Assembly (NCBI GenBank): GCA_001599595.1
Contig: BCHH01000020.1
Location: forward strand, 172,060 to 236,059
Direction: 5' to 3'
DNA: 64,000 nt
Source: Beverwykella pulmonaria
Lineage: Eukaryota; Ascomycota; Dothideomycetes; Pleosporales; Melanommataceae
Position numbers and translations under genes: made by a program. This document shows positions 11,418 through 21,775 of the stretch, one piece after another. Each line of letters opens with the position of its first letter. The stretch's first letter is position 1. Below the pieces are notes generated by a model that saw only the letters and a program-made list of their open reading frames with translations, was not told where the DNA came from and did not search any database.

Positions 11418-12880
11418 TTTCGGCTGTGTTATGTTTCAATCTGCAGCAAGTCTAGTGGTACCGTTGAATGGGTCGTTGTATGACAATACAAGTATCCGTG
11501 TTCATCATGAGAGATAAGATGGCACCAGGCGACATAAGTAGAGAATCTGATTGGTTTATCAGGTAAGGCTTGGTAGCCAAGTCCTTCTGTTTCATCCAAC
11601 TGCATTCAGCGTTTTATTGCGTGGCGGTATGAGGCTAAGCTTGCATAGGATTCGTGTAAGTGAGGGCCAAATTTTGGGGCCAAAACTTGTCGATCAGTGC
11701 TTCCGGTGAGAAGGTAAGCCAGTGAAACCAATCATTGGCCGCATCCAAATCCCGAACGTAAAGGCTGAAGGATGGGGGCTAGAATTATTCAGCGCCCCGG
11801 AGAGGAAGTCAAGGCCGACACTGATCATAGCCCAACCAAGAGCTGAAAATGTCCCCAACATTCAGCCTTGCCCATCCATCCCTAGAAGCTTCTCGCTTCA
11901 CTTTTATTCCCTTTCTCGAAGAGAAAGCAGATGGAATTTTGTTCCTGCTTATTATACTGTTGTAGTTATAGGAATATCCACTGGAGCACTTGAGGGAATG
12001 CGAAAGTTGCGTGGTTTAGTCAAATATAAATGTGCGCATTACAGGATCGCGATGAAAGAACATCCGCAGGTTGACGCGTTTTGGAACGTCTGTGACGTAT
12101 GGGCGAACACAAGGAGCGCACCATCAGCTCGCACACAAGCGTCATCTGGAACAATTAGCTCTTACATACTCGCTAATCCTTGCGGGTGGCTGCAGTGAAC
12201 TGCGGCTCAATTGTGTGCGCCACCAATACTTAACCATCCAACTAAAGTGTGCGCATTGTGTGAGGGCTTTGACAATGGGTAAGGCTGAAGCTCAGCCTTG
12301 TCATTTCGGGCATGCGACTGTCCTGCAGAACCACTTTACCGATTGTGCATAGAACTGAACGTATCTGTCTTCAGCTTATCTCTCTTGATACAGCAGCCTA
12401 TGGTAGACTCAAAATTCTTGCAGGGATGGTATCGATGAGACAAACGTCTGCCTGAAGCTAACGAATACGGGGCATGGCAGATGTAATGCATTGCCAAAAG
12501 TCCAGTCCACCCATATCGTGATCCTCTATCTTGCCGGAATGAGCGCAAATTGCGCGCTCTACAAGGTTTGTAAGCCCCGTTACCCCACCGCACTTTTTCA
12601 CAACCAATGAAAAAAATAAGGGATCTGCCTTCTACGGAGAGCATACCCTGTATTCAATTGCAAGTTGCTAATTTGGACTATTAGCTAGGTTTCACGGTGC
12701 AAAGAGAGCTATATTAGCTGCTGATTGATTTTAGTGTTAAGAGCACCGTCCTTTCTCTTACCTGTTGGGTGTGATCTTACTGCTAAAGGTTGTTTAAATC
12801 TCTCAGTGGGCCAACCGACACACCCACCTCCGCTCCTGCGACCGATTCCATCATATTTCCTCAACCTGCATTTCTGCAAA
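11418..12880. other. intergenic, no supported gene
   Basis: Short frames (11722-12198, 12071-12352 plus; 12336-12644 minus) lack any recognisable domain. The final 100 bp before 12881 are pyrimidine-rich and probably hold the promoter of the NACHT-ankyrin gene. Confidence 0.5.
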
Positions 12881-15800
12881 ATGGCGACTGCTGAACCGAT
12901 TCGAAGAGAGGGTCTAACGATTCTCCATGAATCCGATCACGATCTTCTTGAGTAAGCTTAACAAAATCCATACAACGATGTTGCTAACAATTTTTACTAG
13001 CATCGTTTTTGTGCATGGTTTAAACGGTCATCCATATAACACATGGACTTCGAAGGCTGGCATCAAACCCCAATTCTACTGGATCTCCGAGCTTGGACCC
13101 AAGCTGGCACGAGCTCGGACGATGACATTCGGGTACAAGGCGGATCTTGAGAAGGGTGATGAAAACACAATGGGGATTCGACAGCATTCTCGAGCATTAC
13201 TGGCGCATTTGTCAATGAAGAGACCGGCGAGCATGGTTCGACATCTGCTTCTCTCTTTCCATCAACCTACTTACCGCTGTGAAGAGCGAGCGACCGATCG
13301 TCTTTGTCTGCCATAGTCTTGGTGGCATCATCGTCAAACAGGCATGTAAAAATACTAATACGGTTTTAAGTCCATCAACTTACCACCCCAGGCCCGTATC
13401 ACGAGCATGATACAGGCGGAGTATTCCTCGATACATCGATCTACCAAGGGCATTTTCTTCTTCGGCACGCCACACCTTGGTTCGCATGTTCTGGATTCCA
13501 GCAAACGTGTTCTGATTCTCGAAAATATGGCCAAAGCGGTTGATTATCAAATCCCTGAGAACATAAGGCCTGTGTTGAGCCCAAAGTCTCATGAGCTCTT
13601 CGCCATCAATGATGAGTTCAGTGGAGCCAAGGGAAACATCTTCGTGGTCAACTTTTATGAGCAACAGAAGACGACGACGAAGTTCATGTCATCACTAGTA
13701 TGCTCTTGATAAGATGGTCAAGTTGATAGCATGCTAATATGGTGCAGATCGTTGACAGAGAATCCGCCATCATGCATCATCCTGGGGAAGAGCCATTCCC
13801 TATGGCAAGGATACATACTGAGCTTGTAAGATTCGATAGTGTTGTGGACGATATGTACTTGACAGTGGTGGATTACCTGTCGAGCAAATGTGCCCCATGG
13901 TTGCAGGTTCAAGACCGCTATGAAGGTATCAATCTCAGCTCAGCTCAATCACGGTCTCCCTTCTTGTTGAAAAACGTTGAGGAGGACGCAGATCAGTTGA
14001 TGGATACCCAAGAAACCAAGTTCATATATAGATGAGTAGCGTGTAGTATAGTTAGAATCAATGCTGATGTTTTACACTAGATGCACTCGGAAAGAAGATC
14101 AAGAACGGTAAATGTTTGTGCCCAGTAGAACGCAAGCAGTCACTTATTGAAGTTCAGATATGCTAGCCAAACTTTTCTTCCCAAGAGCAGACGAACGCTA
14201 TAACAAAATTCGAAAGCCTGAAGAAGGAACTTTCCAATGGCTTTATGAGAAAAAGGATCCAGTGTCTTATTGCCTGGCGCGAGAGAACGGCCTTTTCTGG
14301 ATTAGCGGAAAACCAGGTTCAGGCAAGAGTGTCCTGCTAAAGCGCATCCTTGGAGACCTAGAGAAAAACTGGCAGTCAGACGTCGTTTTGGCGTGGTTTT
14401 TCTTCAACAATCAAGGAGCACCACTCCAGAAATCCATTGAAGGCATGCTGCGCCGCCTTATACATGCTATGATCGTTCAGAAGCCGAACGTACTAGACGC
14501 TGCTGCTAAACCACGTTTCAAACATGTGACCATGGACGATACCGACTTATCCTGGTGCGACGATAGCTTACAGGAATTGATGACGAACATGCTCAGTCTA
14601 CACAATACGCCTTCCCACTACATCTTCCTAATTGATGCGATTGACGAATGCGACTGTCCCAATCCCGTGGAGACGCTCACCCGCCTTTTCGAGGACTGGT
14701 TAAAACCTCGGGCTAATTCAACTCTGAAAATCTGTGTTACTAGTCGAGGGGCTCCAAGGCCGTCACCTGTCGTCCGAGAAGTACCAGGGTTCCATCTTGA
14801 CAAGGAAAACAGTGACGACATTTCCAAATTTGCCAGAATGCAAATCATGATGAATTACCAGCTATTGCAAGAAGACCTAGAGATGTTTGATCCTCTTATT
14901 CATGAAATAGCTGTAAAAGCCAACGGCATTTTCCTATGGGCTCAAATGACCCTAGACCATCTTCCTGAGGACATATTGAGTAGTTTGCCGGAAGAGAAGG
15001 CGGAACGGAGGGAATACTTCTCGCAATGTCTTTCGAACCTTCCCAGCGAGTTGGCCGATCTATATGAAAGATTTCTGAACAATGTTGATCGAAGACACTG
15101 GGGCGAAAGAAATGCTCTTTTAGGAATATTGCTCTGTTCAGTATGGCCCTTAACAATATCCGAGCTCCAACTGGCGATCAAAGGCAATCGAAATAAGACC
15201 GAACAGCCCGTATCGAGGCGTCGTCCGGAGATCCGGGCTTTCATACGTGACGTTAGGATGAAGTGCGGGGGGCTGGTAGAAGTCGATGGAGACAGCCCAG
15301 ACTCCCAAGTTCAATTCACTCATCAATCTGTGCTGGATTTCCTCTTTGAGAGGACAGAGGACAGCAACTCTGGCCTTCCTGGAGGGTTTCAGCTGCGACG
15401 AGAGGGTCATTCAACGCTCGCCCGGTCAAGCGTACGATACTGGATGAATCTTCTCCCTGCGCTTTGCAGACGCAGTATTCTCCCTATTGCCCCGAGAAAC
15501 CTTCCTCGATCCACTATCGACGACCAACTAGAGAAGCTGCAATTGGAACATCCCTTACTTGAGTACGCAATCAATCACTGGATGCATCATGCGGAAGAAG
15601 CAGAAAAACTAGGGGCATCGCAAACAGGTCTCATGCTTGAGCTTGAGCGTTCTGATCCTGATATATTTCCCCTTTGGATTGATTTATACAACCAATATCC
15701 TCAGACGCTTCCAATTCTGGAAGACGTCACGTCGGTTTGGGTAGCGGTTTTGTTCGGAATGCACGACTTCGTCCGGACGAAGCTAGATCAAGGCCACGAT

Positions 15801-17369
15801 GTCAACAAAACCATTCAGCGGTATGGCAATTATTTACAAATCGCGGCAATAAGTGGTTCGGCTAAGATGATCAAACTACTAATTGAACATGGCGCCCACG
15901 TTGATGCAATTGGAGGTATTTTTCATACTGCCCTTACAGCGGCAACAATCTATGAAAAAACAGATGCCGTTCGAGAACTACTCGACGCCGGTGCAGAGAT
16001 TACCATGGGAGGTGTTACCATGGGAGGTAGTCCAACTACCGATCTATTGTGTATGGCTTCAGGCATGGGGTATATCGACATTGTAACGCTGCTGCTAGAA
16101 AAAGAGCAAGAGCTTTCCACACCGATTTTTAACCACAAGCTTGCGCTACAGGTAGCTGCTGAAAACGGGCGCGACCTGGTATTCGAGACTCTACTTCAGA
16201 CTGGTGCCCAAGTCGGCGACATTGATAGCCATGGTCTGCTTGGAGTGTTAGCGTCCGGCTCTGAGGCGGCTGTCAACGCACTGGTTGAGGACGACAGCAT
16301 CGACATTTCATCTCCCAGCATTCTAGGGCTTACCATCCTTCACTGGGCAGGGTGCCATGGGAGTAGAGAAATGGCCGTAAGTCTCATCGACCGTGGAGCC
16401 GACATTGAGGCTCAAGATTTCCATGGATCGACCCCTTTACATTGGGCCGCTTCAAATAAAGAAGATGACACTCTTCGCTACCTCTTGGAAGAGGGTGCAG
16501 AGCCGAATGCGTGTAACATCAACGGAATTGTGCCGCTACATGTAGCTTCAACCTGCGGTACTGTCGACCATGTACAAGTGCTCCTTGAAGCAGGTGCAGA
16601 TCCAGAAGCAGTCGACATTATGGGATTTTCAGTGTTTCATTATGCGGCACTCAGTCGTTCTGGAGCTACAACCGGATTCTGGCTTGAAGAAAGGCCAGAA
16701 GATAGCACGCAAACCGATTTTCTGGGCAGAAAGCCAATACACGTTGCAGCAGAGTTTGGTTGCCTAGAAAGTTTCGGGCTTCTAATTGAAGGAAGCAATA
16801 TCGAAGATATGGACCTTGATGGTGGGACAGTGTTGCACTACGCTGCTAGGGGCCAGTCCCCACAGATTCTCTCTGCCTGTATCAACAAAGATGCTGAGAC
16901 ATCTGCTCAAGACGCTGCTGGCATGACTGCTCTTCACCATGTCTTTAACTCTGCGAGTCAAGTCCCCAGCGTTGGGTATTTCGCCGCCAATATCTTTACG
17001 TTGCTAAAGGAGGAGTTGCTAGAAATGCGGGAAAAGTCGAAGAAGAAAGCATATGCAAAAAAGAGGCGCATGGTTAGGGGACAACAGTTGAAAAGACCGG
17101 TCAAGAGCAGCAACCCACAAGAATATGTTAGCGTTCGATCAGAAATGGCTTCTATATTGGTTGAGAGGGACTCGGCATTGGTGAACATGCAAGATGCGGA
17201 AGGAAACACCGCGTTACACCTAGCAAGCGGAGCAGGTGATATCGCAGCCGTGCGTGTGCTGCTGAAGCATAAGGCTGACCCAAAGATAAGAGATGACCAC
17301 GGATTTTTGGCTGAGGATAGAGCAAACACCGATGACATGAGAATGTTGTTCGAGATGCTCCACCCCTAG
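12881..17369 (+). CDS. NLR-like receptor: SesB-like hydrolase - NACHT - ankyrin repeats
   Basis: Seven exons: 12881-12951, 13001-13235, 13285-13341, 13392-13697, 13748-13925, 14081-14107, 14158-17369. The model stays in frame and gives 1361 residues. The N-terminal alpha/beta-hydrolase domain (about 20-280) has HGLNG near residue 29, the nucleophile elbow CHSLGG (Ser113), FFGTPHLG, and a likely catalytic His246. A short DALGKKIKN linker follows. The NACHT core has Walker A GKPGSGKS (342-349) and Walker B FLIDAIDECD (about 447-456). From about 840 to the end lie ten or more ankyrin repeats, interrupted near 1245-1280 by a Lys/Arg-rich insert. Fungal proteins of this build act in self/non-self recognition, including heterokaryon incompatibility. 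Intron 3 is GC-AG. The intron between 13925 and 14081 (155 bp) is long for this gene and could hide another exon. A copy of the 3' end lies at about 19578-19715. Confidence 0.88.
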
Positions 17370-17922
17370 TTGGTTGTCTTGGTGCGTACGACCTGTAGAT
17401 AAACTTTTGATTTGTATAATGCCCAAATCAGATAGTGTTTATCACTCTTGTAGCTGTGGTACGTATGTACCTATAAAGAAATATGTATTTTGACATGGTG
17501 ATGATACTTTTACCTCGGCCCTGCTGTCTTGGATGAGACTATGAACAGAATTAAAACATTATCAATCCCTTGCCAACATAGCCATTCTTCTGCCTCCATC
17601 TTGTTACTTCGTAATAAGTAGAGAATAGAGCTTGCTTTTTTTATTCTGCTTCAATGAGCTTCTCAGCTAGGCGTAATTTCAGGGCTATTTTCAGCTTCAA
17701 GGATGCAAGCATGGATGCTTGCCAGTGGCTTGCATAAGCGACAAGCAGCCTTGTCAGTCCTTTGCCGGTCAAAACCCGCGGCTGGTACATTTAATCGTCA
17801 TCTGGTTCATAGATGCCTAGGTGCCCCTCTTTCAGCCTCGCCAAAAGTCAGAATTGCAGGTATTAAGACACCAGGTGTGAACCCTAAGCTAAACTTCACA
17901 GTCTCTCATATATCATTTGACG
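17370..17922. other. spacer between receptor and cupin-like gene
   Basis: No gene seen. It contains the receptor 3' UTR and the promoter of the next gene. A very short motif, GCTTCAAGGATGCAAGCATGG, lies near 17694. Confidence 0.5.
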
Positions 17923-18000
17923 TTGCTTATCACTTTGAATTTGCTTAACACTTTGAATTTGCTTAACACTTTGGATTTACTTAACACTTTGAATTTACTT
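17923..18000 (+). repeat. 18-bp tandem repeat, 4.3 copies, directly before the cupin-like gene
   Basis: Four near-perfect copies of TTGCTTAACACTTTGAAT at 17923, 17941, 17959 and 17977, plus a six-base partial copy, end 13 bp before the start codon at 18014. They differ at one or two positions. The repeat lies in the 5' leader or core promoter and is not seen before the second gene copy. Confidence 0.95.
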
Positions 18001-18013
18001 AAAGGAATAAAAT

Positions 18014-19414
18014 ATGGCACAAACAGATATCCTCAAGACAAACGGCACTACGCCCGCTTTGAACACGAAGTTGTGGGCAACCAACCTTGCCAGCGACGAG
18101 ACGAGTATCACAGCCGCGTCGCTTTTGCGTGTACTCGAAGGCGCCGCAGTTGCTACCAAAGCACCTGATGCCTGTATTCAACCATTATCCCACTGGCTAC
18201 AAAATTACAGAGTCAGTAAAGGCAACGATTCGCCTCTGGGTATAACGGCGACCGATCCCAAAACCGCTCTCGATCTCGCTCTTCCCTTCCGCGAATGGCG
18301 TGAGATCATAACCTCGAGCCCCGAACTCTGCAAAGACGGTATCCGACAACTCTCCCAAGTTACTCTTGCCGTTTCGTTACTGCGGGAGAAGGCACGGCGA
18401 GGCCTGGACGTCGATACGGCGAGCCTCGATACAATCTGGGCACTGATCCACGAAGCCATCATTAGTGCGCAAGACACATCCCTTCAATTCACCGTCTCCC
18501 GCAGTGCACAGGGCTTCCTAGCTGTGCCTTTATGCAGTATCCTCAACAATGGCCGTATCGAAGAGCTATGGCGACTGCACACTTGGCTGCCTGATGGCCA
18601 ACGTGGTGTATCTGAAGAAGTCTGCATCCATGCTCACCAGCCCTTCGGCCAGAGCTGGACACTACTTGGAAGCGGCACGGACTATACCTTCGAAGTTGAC
18701 AGTCCTAAGGATCCGGAACTGACTACGCATGCAGCGTATGAGTGCTGCTACGCCGGCGCAGATGGCACGCACAGTACTGGTGGATCGGGCTATCAGACGC
18801 ATCAGATCAGCTCCACGATTAGGAATACAGGAAGATTCCTTAGGGTTAGGCCGGGCAGCCGGTTCCCGCATTCGCGTGATATGACTTATACCGTCCCCGG
18901 AGGCGCGTATCATCGATCGATTGTATCGGGCAGCAGACTCCACGCCACGCTCTTCGTCTTCGATTCCGCCCGTGGCTACGACGACGACGCTGCCGTGCTC
19001 GGCCCCAGGGACGGAGGCGAGCTTTCTCAGCCTAGAGATCCGGCTGGTATCACGCCTGAAGCGCTCGCTCAGATGGTAGGCGCAACAAGGAAGTGGGAGC
19101 AAGAGCACGACGTCAAATCTGAAGGAGATGTTGAGCATGATACGGTGATGGGGTATTATAGGTTCTTCAGGGGGTTGGGACTGCTGGGCGCTGGAAGACG
19201 GGAGGACGCAATGCAGTATTTCAATCCGGAGGGATGCACGCCTGCACAGGCTTTCGCGAACGAGCCTTCAGAGCTCCACAGGGAGTTCATTAAGAAGCTT
19301 GTTGAGGTTGAGGCTGATCTAGATAGAGTGAATAAGAAGGGGCAAAATTCGCTGGATTATGCCCTGAAGCTTGATGAGGAGGAGACTAAAGCACTCATCA
19401 GTGACTTAGCGTAG
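18014..19414 (+). CDS. Receptor-linked protein with cupin-like motifs, intact copy
   Basis: A 466-residue single-exon protein of a mould-only type that I recall beside ankyrin/NACHT genes; I know no assigned function. Residues 1-200 are mainly helical, with a strongly conserved Leu-rich stretch (SLLREKARRGLDVDT). Residues 204-320 contain HAHQPFGQ (206-213) and VPGGAYHRS (294-302). These fit cupin motif 1 (HxHx3-4E, here Gln for Glu) and motif 2 (PxGx2H), followed by LHATLFVFD. This is inference from motifs only. The C-terminus (about 376-466) ends in NSLDYALKLDEEETKALI, like a last ankyrin repeat. The gene starts 645 bp after the receptor on the same strand. A broken copy lies at 21776-23370, and similarity between the copies continues about 100 bp past the stop codon. 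Confidence 0.85.
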   Translation: MAQTDILKTNGTTPALNTKLWATNLASDETSITAASLLRVLEGAAVATKAPDACIQPLSHWLQNYRVSKGNDSPLGITATDPKTALDLALPFREWREIITSSPELCKDGIRQLSQVTLAVSLLREKARRGLDVDTASLDTIWALIHEAIISAQDTSLQFTVSRSAQGFLAVPLCSILNNGRIEELWRLHTWLPDGQRGVSEEVCIHAHQPFGQSWTLLGSGTDYTFEVDSPKDPELTTHAAYECCYAGADGTHSTGGSGYQTHQISSTIRNTGRFLRVRPGSRFPHSRDMTYTVPGGAYHRSIVSGSRLHATLFVFDSARGYDDDAAVLGPRDGGELSQPRDPAGITPEALAQMVGATRKWEQEHDVKSEGDVEHDTVMGYYRFFRGLGLLGAGRREDAMQYFNPEGCTPAQAFANEPSELHREFIKKLVEVEADLDRVNKKGQNSLDYALKLDEEETKALISDLA

Positions 19415-19577
19415 CATATATTTCGCATAGTAAGCGACAGCGACTATACAGACCTGTCCACAAGAGTTCGACGCGCTAGATATCAGGAAGAAGATAACGC
19501 TTCTTGGGAGATGGTATTGGATTGAAGGTAAAATATATGATATTGTATATGTCTCGTGCCTCTCGATACGATACGTA

Positions 19578-19715
19578 GGCTGACCCGAAGATAAAAGACG
19601 ATCATGGATTTTTTGCAGAGGATAGGGCAAATACCGACGACATGAGAATGCTATTCGAGATGCTCCACCCGTAGCTAGTCATACTGCCTGTAGATATATT
19701 TCCGAGTTGTATGCC
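19578..19715 (+). pseudogene. Remnant of a second receptor gene (3' end only)
   Basis: The 31 codons at 19579-19673 match the last 31 codons of the NACHT-ankyrin gene (17276-17369), ending in MRMLFEMLHP and a stop. Only two residues differ (Arg/Lys and Leu/Phe), while more bases differ, most of them synonymous. Similarity runs on into the 3' UTR (CCTGTAGATA) to about 19715. Everything upstream of the tail is missing, and it joins the downstream flank of the cupin-like gene at about 19577. This is the scar of a duplicated receptor gene that was largely deleted. Confidence 0.85.
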
Positions 19716-21074
19716 GTCCAACTTGGATGCGATTTATCGACGATCGATATTTCAAAGATTGGCACTACAGCCAGGACCTCCGACCTCAAAGTAAAATCTG
19801 CGTCAATGCGAGCATGTCCATAGCGGTTTCTTCTTTCAGTCCCTCAGCTTCTCGTGTTGCCAATTCCCATCCCTCAAGCAACTCATCATAGGCACCGAGA
19901 ATCCCACTGCAGCACGCAGCTCAGATAACCCTGGAACCTTCCATCGTTGTTTCCGCTACGATTCATCAAAGGCCATTGTCGTAGGCGATAGTAACCGGCG
20001 CCGGCCTAATTGACGCATTGCACGGTCCACCGTCAGAGCATTAATTAGCCGCCGAGGAATGGGCCGCACAAACGAGCAATACCCCGATTGGGATCTCAAG
20101 AGTGGCACTGAAAAGGCAGCCATCCAATAAGACCGGTCTAACTCACCTGACAAGTTGGTAGAACAGCTCTGCAGAAGACCCTACAATAGGTCACAGCGCC
20201 TGAGGCCCTCTTGTGAGCTAAGGCGAGCGAATACATGCCTAGGAGCTTTTGACAACGACAGCACATTAGAAGTTGTGGCACGACAAGCGGTTATGACAAC
20301 CAACCAGAACGACCGCATGATGCAGATCCCCACAAGCTCAGGGCAGCAGCCTGCAGGTGTGAGTAGCCAGTCAGAGAGTAGTGATTCAAGGTCTGGGTGA
20401 TTTGAGTAGGCGCACTAACAGCCTCGATTTTTTCACCTACACCAGTATATTCGCCTTGAGACTAGTAATATGGGTCCACTTGCAAGTGCGCGACGGTGAA
20501 TGGCCGCTACAAATCCAAGTGGGAGGGACTGGTACAATTGCGATCGGACAGTTAATAGGTTAGGCAATCACAGATCCAAGAACCGAGGCGCGGATAGCGT
20601 TCATAATAAACACCATTGCACTTGGGGCGCAAGCGGTCTTTGAACTGCTTCGCTGAATGTCGCTCTTGCCGATTGGTTCTGCGGAGCTAAAAGATCTCCA
20701 TTTGCCACGGCAAAGCAAATCTTCACCGCGTTATATGGCGCTTCAAGCGCCAAAAGCTTGAAGGAAGGTCCCACAGCCGTCTTGCCCCTGCTAGGGTAAG
20801 GGAACCTAGAAAATATCTAGTCAATCCCTGGGATTTGGCGGCTAAGCGGCATGGCAGAGCTGCAGAATATTACGGGTTTGCAAACCCTACTAAGTCTTAG
20901 ACTCCAGGGGCCAGCGCCAATGATCAATAACACCAAGCTCGCTAATGAACGTAATCTATAAATTACAATCGGTTAGCTCCCAGGAACCTCACCAACAGAA
21001 CGACGACCAGAACGGCCAAAAGACCAAAGATCGGGCAGTGACAAGCAATCTCTGGCACCATCGAGCATCGGTAC
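19716..21074. other. non-coding stretch, probably transposon debris
   Basis: No gene can be supported. Short frames at 20155-20400 and 20381-20563 (plus) are Gln/Ser-rich or featureless and could be gag debris of the gypsy element that follows. The 10-bp palindrome AGACCGGTCT occurs near 20132 and again in the insertion at about 22446. Confidence 0.4.
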
Positions 21075-21412
21075 AGTGAAATGACCATATAAGATTCATC
21101 GCGTTCTTCAGTAAAAAGCTCAACTCCGCTGAAAAGACCTACACTGTACACGACAAGGTTATACTTTTGATCGTTTACGTGTTCAAACAGTTTCACACCT
21201 GGATATATGGATCACCAGAAGCGGTAAATGGTCTGGAGTGATCATGCGGCGTTGAGGCACTTCATGCATATAACGAAGCTGAACCAGCGTCAGGCTCGAT
21301 GGGTGGAGCTACTCGGGGAGTACCGCTCTCAGATCCAGCACTTGCCCGACCAGGCAAACCACGCCGCAGATGCATTTTTACGGCAAAGCACATTGTGGAG
21401 GCCTGGGTAATT
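21075..21412 (+). mobile_element. Ty3/gypsy RNase H fragment
   Basis: Two frames joined by a frameshift near 21225 give the RNase H domain of a gypsy-type pol. The first has FFSKKLNSAEKTYTVHDK, the usual A-F-F-S-x-K-L-x-x-A-E-x-x-Y motif. The second has WSDHAALRHFM and LNQRQARWVELLGEY. No reverse transcriptase, integrase or LTR is seen nearby, so this is a fragment. It lies in the gap where the second receptor gene would have stood. Confidence 0.75.
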
Positions 21413-21775
21413 TCAGGATAGGTAAGAAAGCGGGGTAAGTCTCGAAGAAGAATCTCCTACTACTTTGGTGCCTGGTCAAAGACAATATATAAGCCGCAGC
21501 TGAACGACTTGCAATCCCGGATAACTTCCTCTTGAACATCACTTTGCTTGGTCGTATCTTTTGCTCGTGGACACCCTTTGCTCGTTTCCATACTACTTTA
21601 TCGGATAAAGCACTAGTCTATATTGATCTAGTTTAGTGTTGCTCTTTAGCTGTTCAATCCCCAGGCATGTATTCTCAGGTTATTGTATTTCACCCTCAGG
21701 GCTAACAGAGGAAGCCTTAGTGGAAACTTCGCTTGCACGTGGTAAATTCCAGGCACGAAAGAAGGTCCTAAAGAT

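Noticed and set aside
13201..13300. Apparent frameshift in the hydrolase part of the receptor between HLSMKRPASM and SERPIVFVCHSLGG
   Set aside because: A 49-bp intron (13236-13284) with GT-AG ends in matching phase joins the two parts. Its size equals the gene's other introns, and the full model of seven exons keeps frame.
14036..14160. Possible pseudogenisation of the receptor because of stops near 14036 and before 14158
   Set aside because: Introns 13926-14080 and 14108-14157 with valid borders remove them and join the conserved DALGKKIKN linker in frame to the NACHT part.
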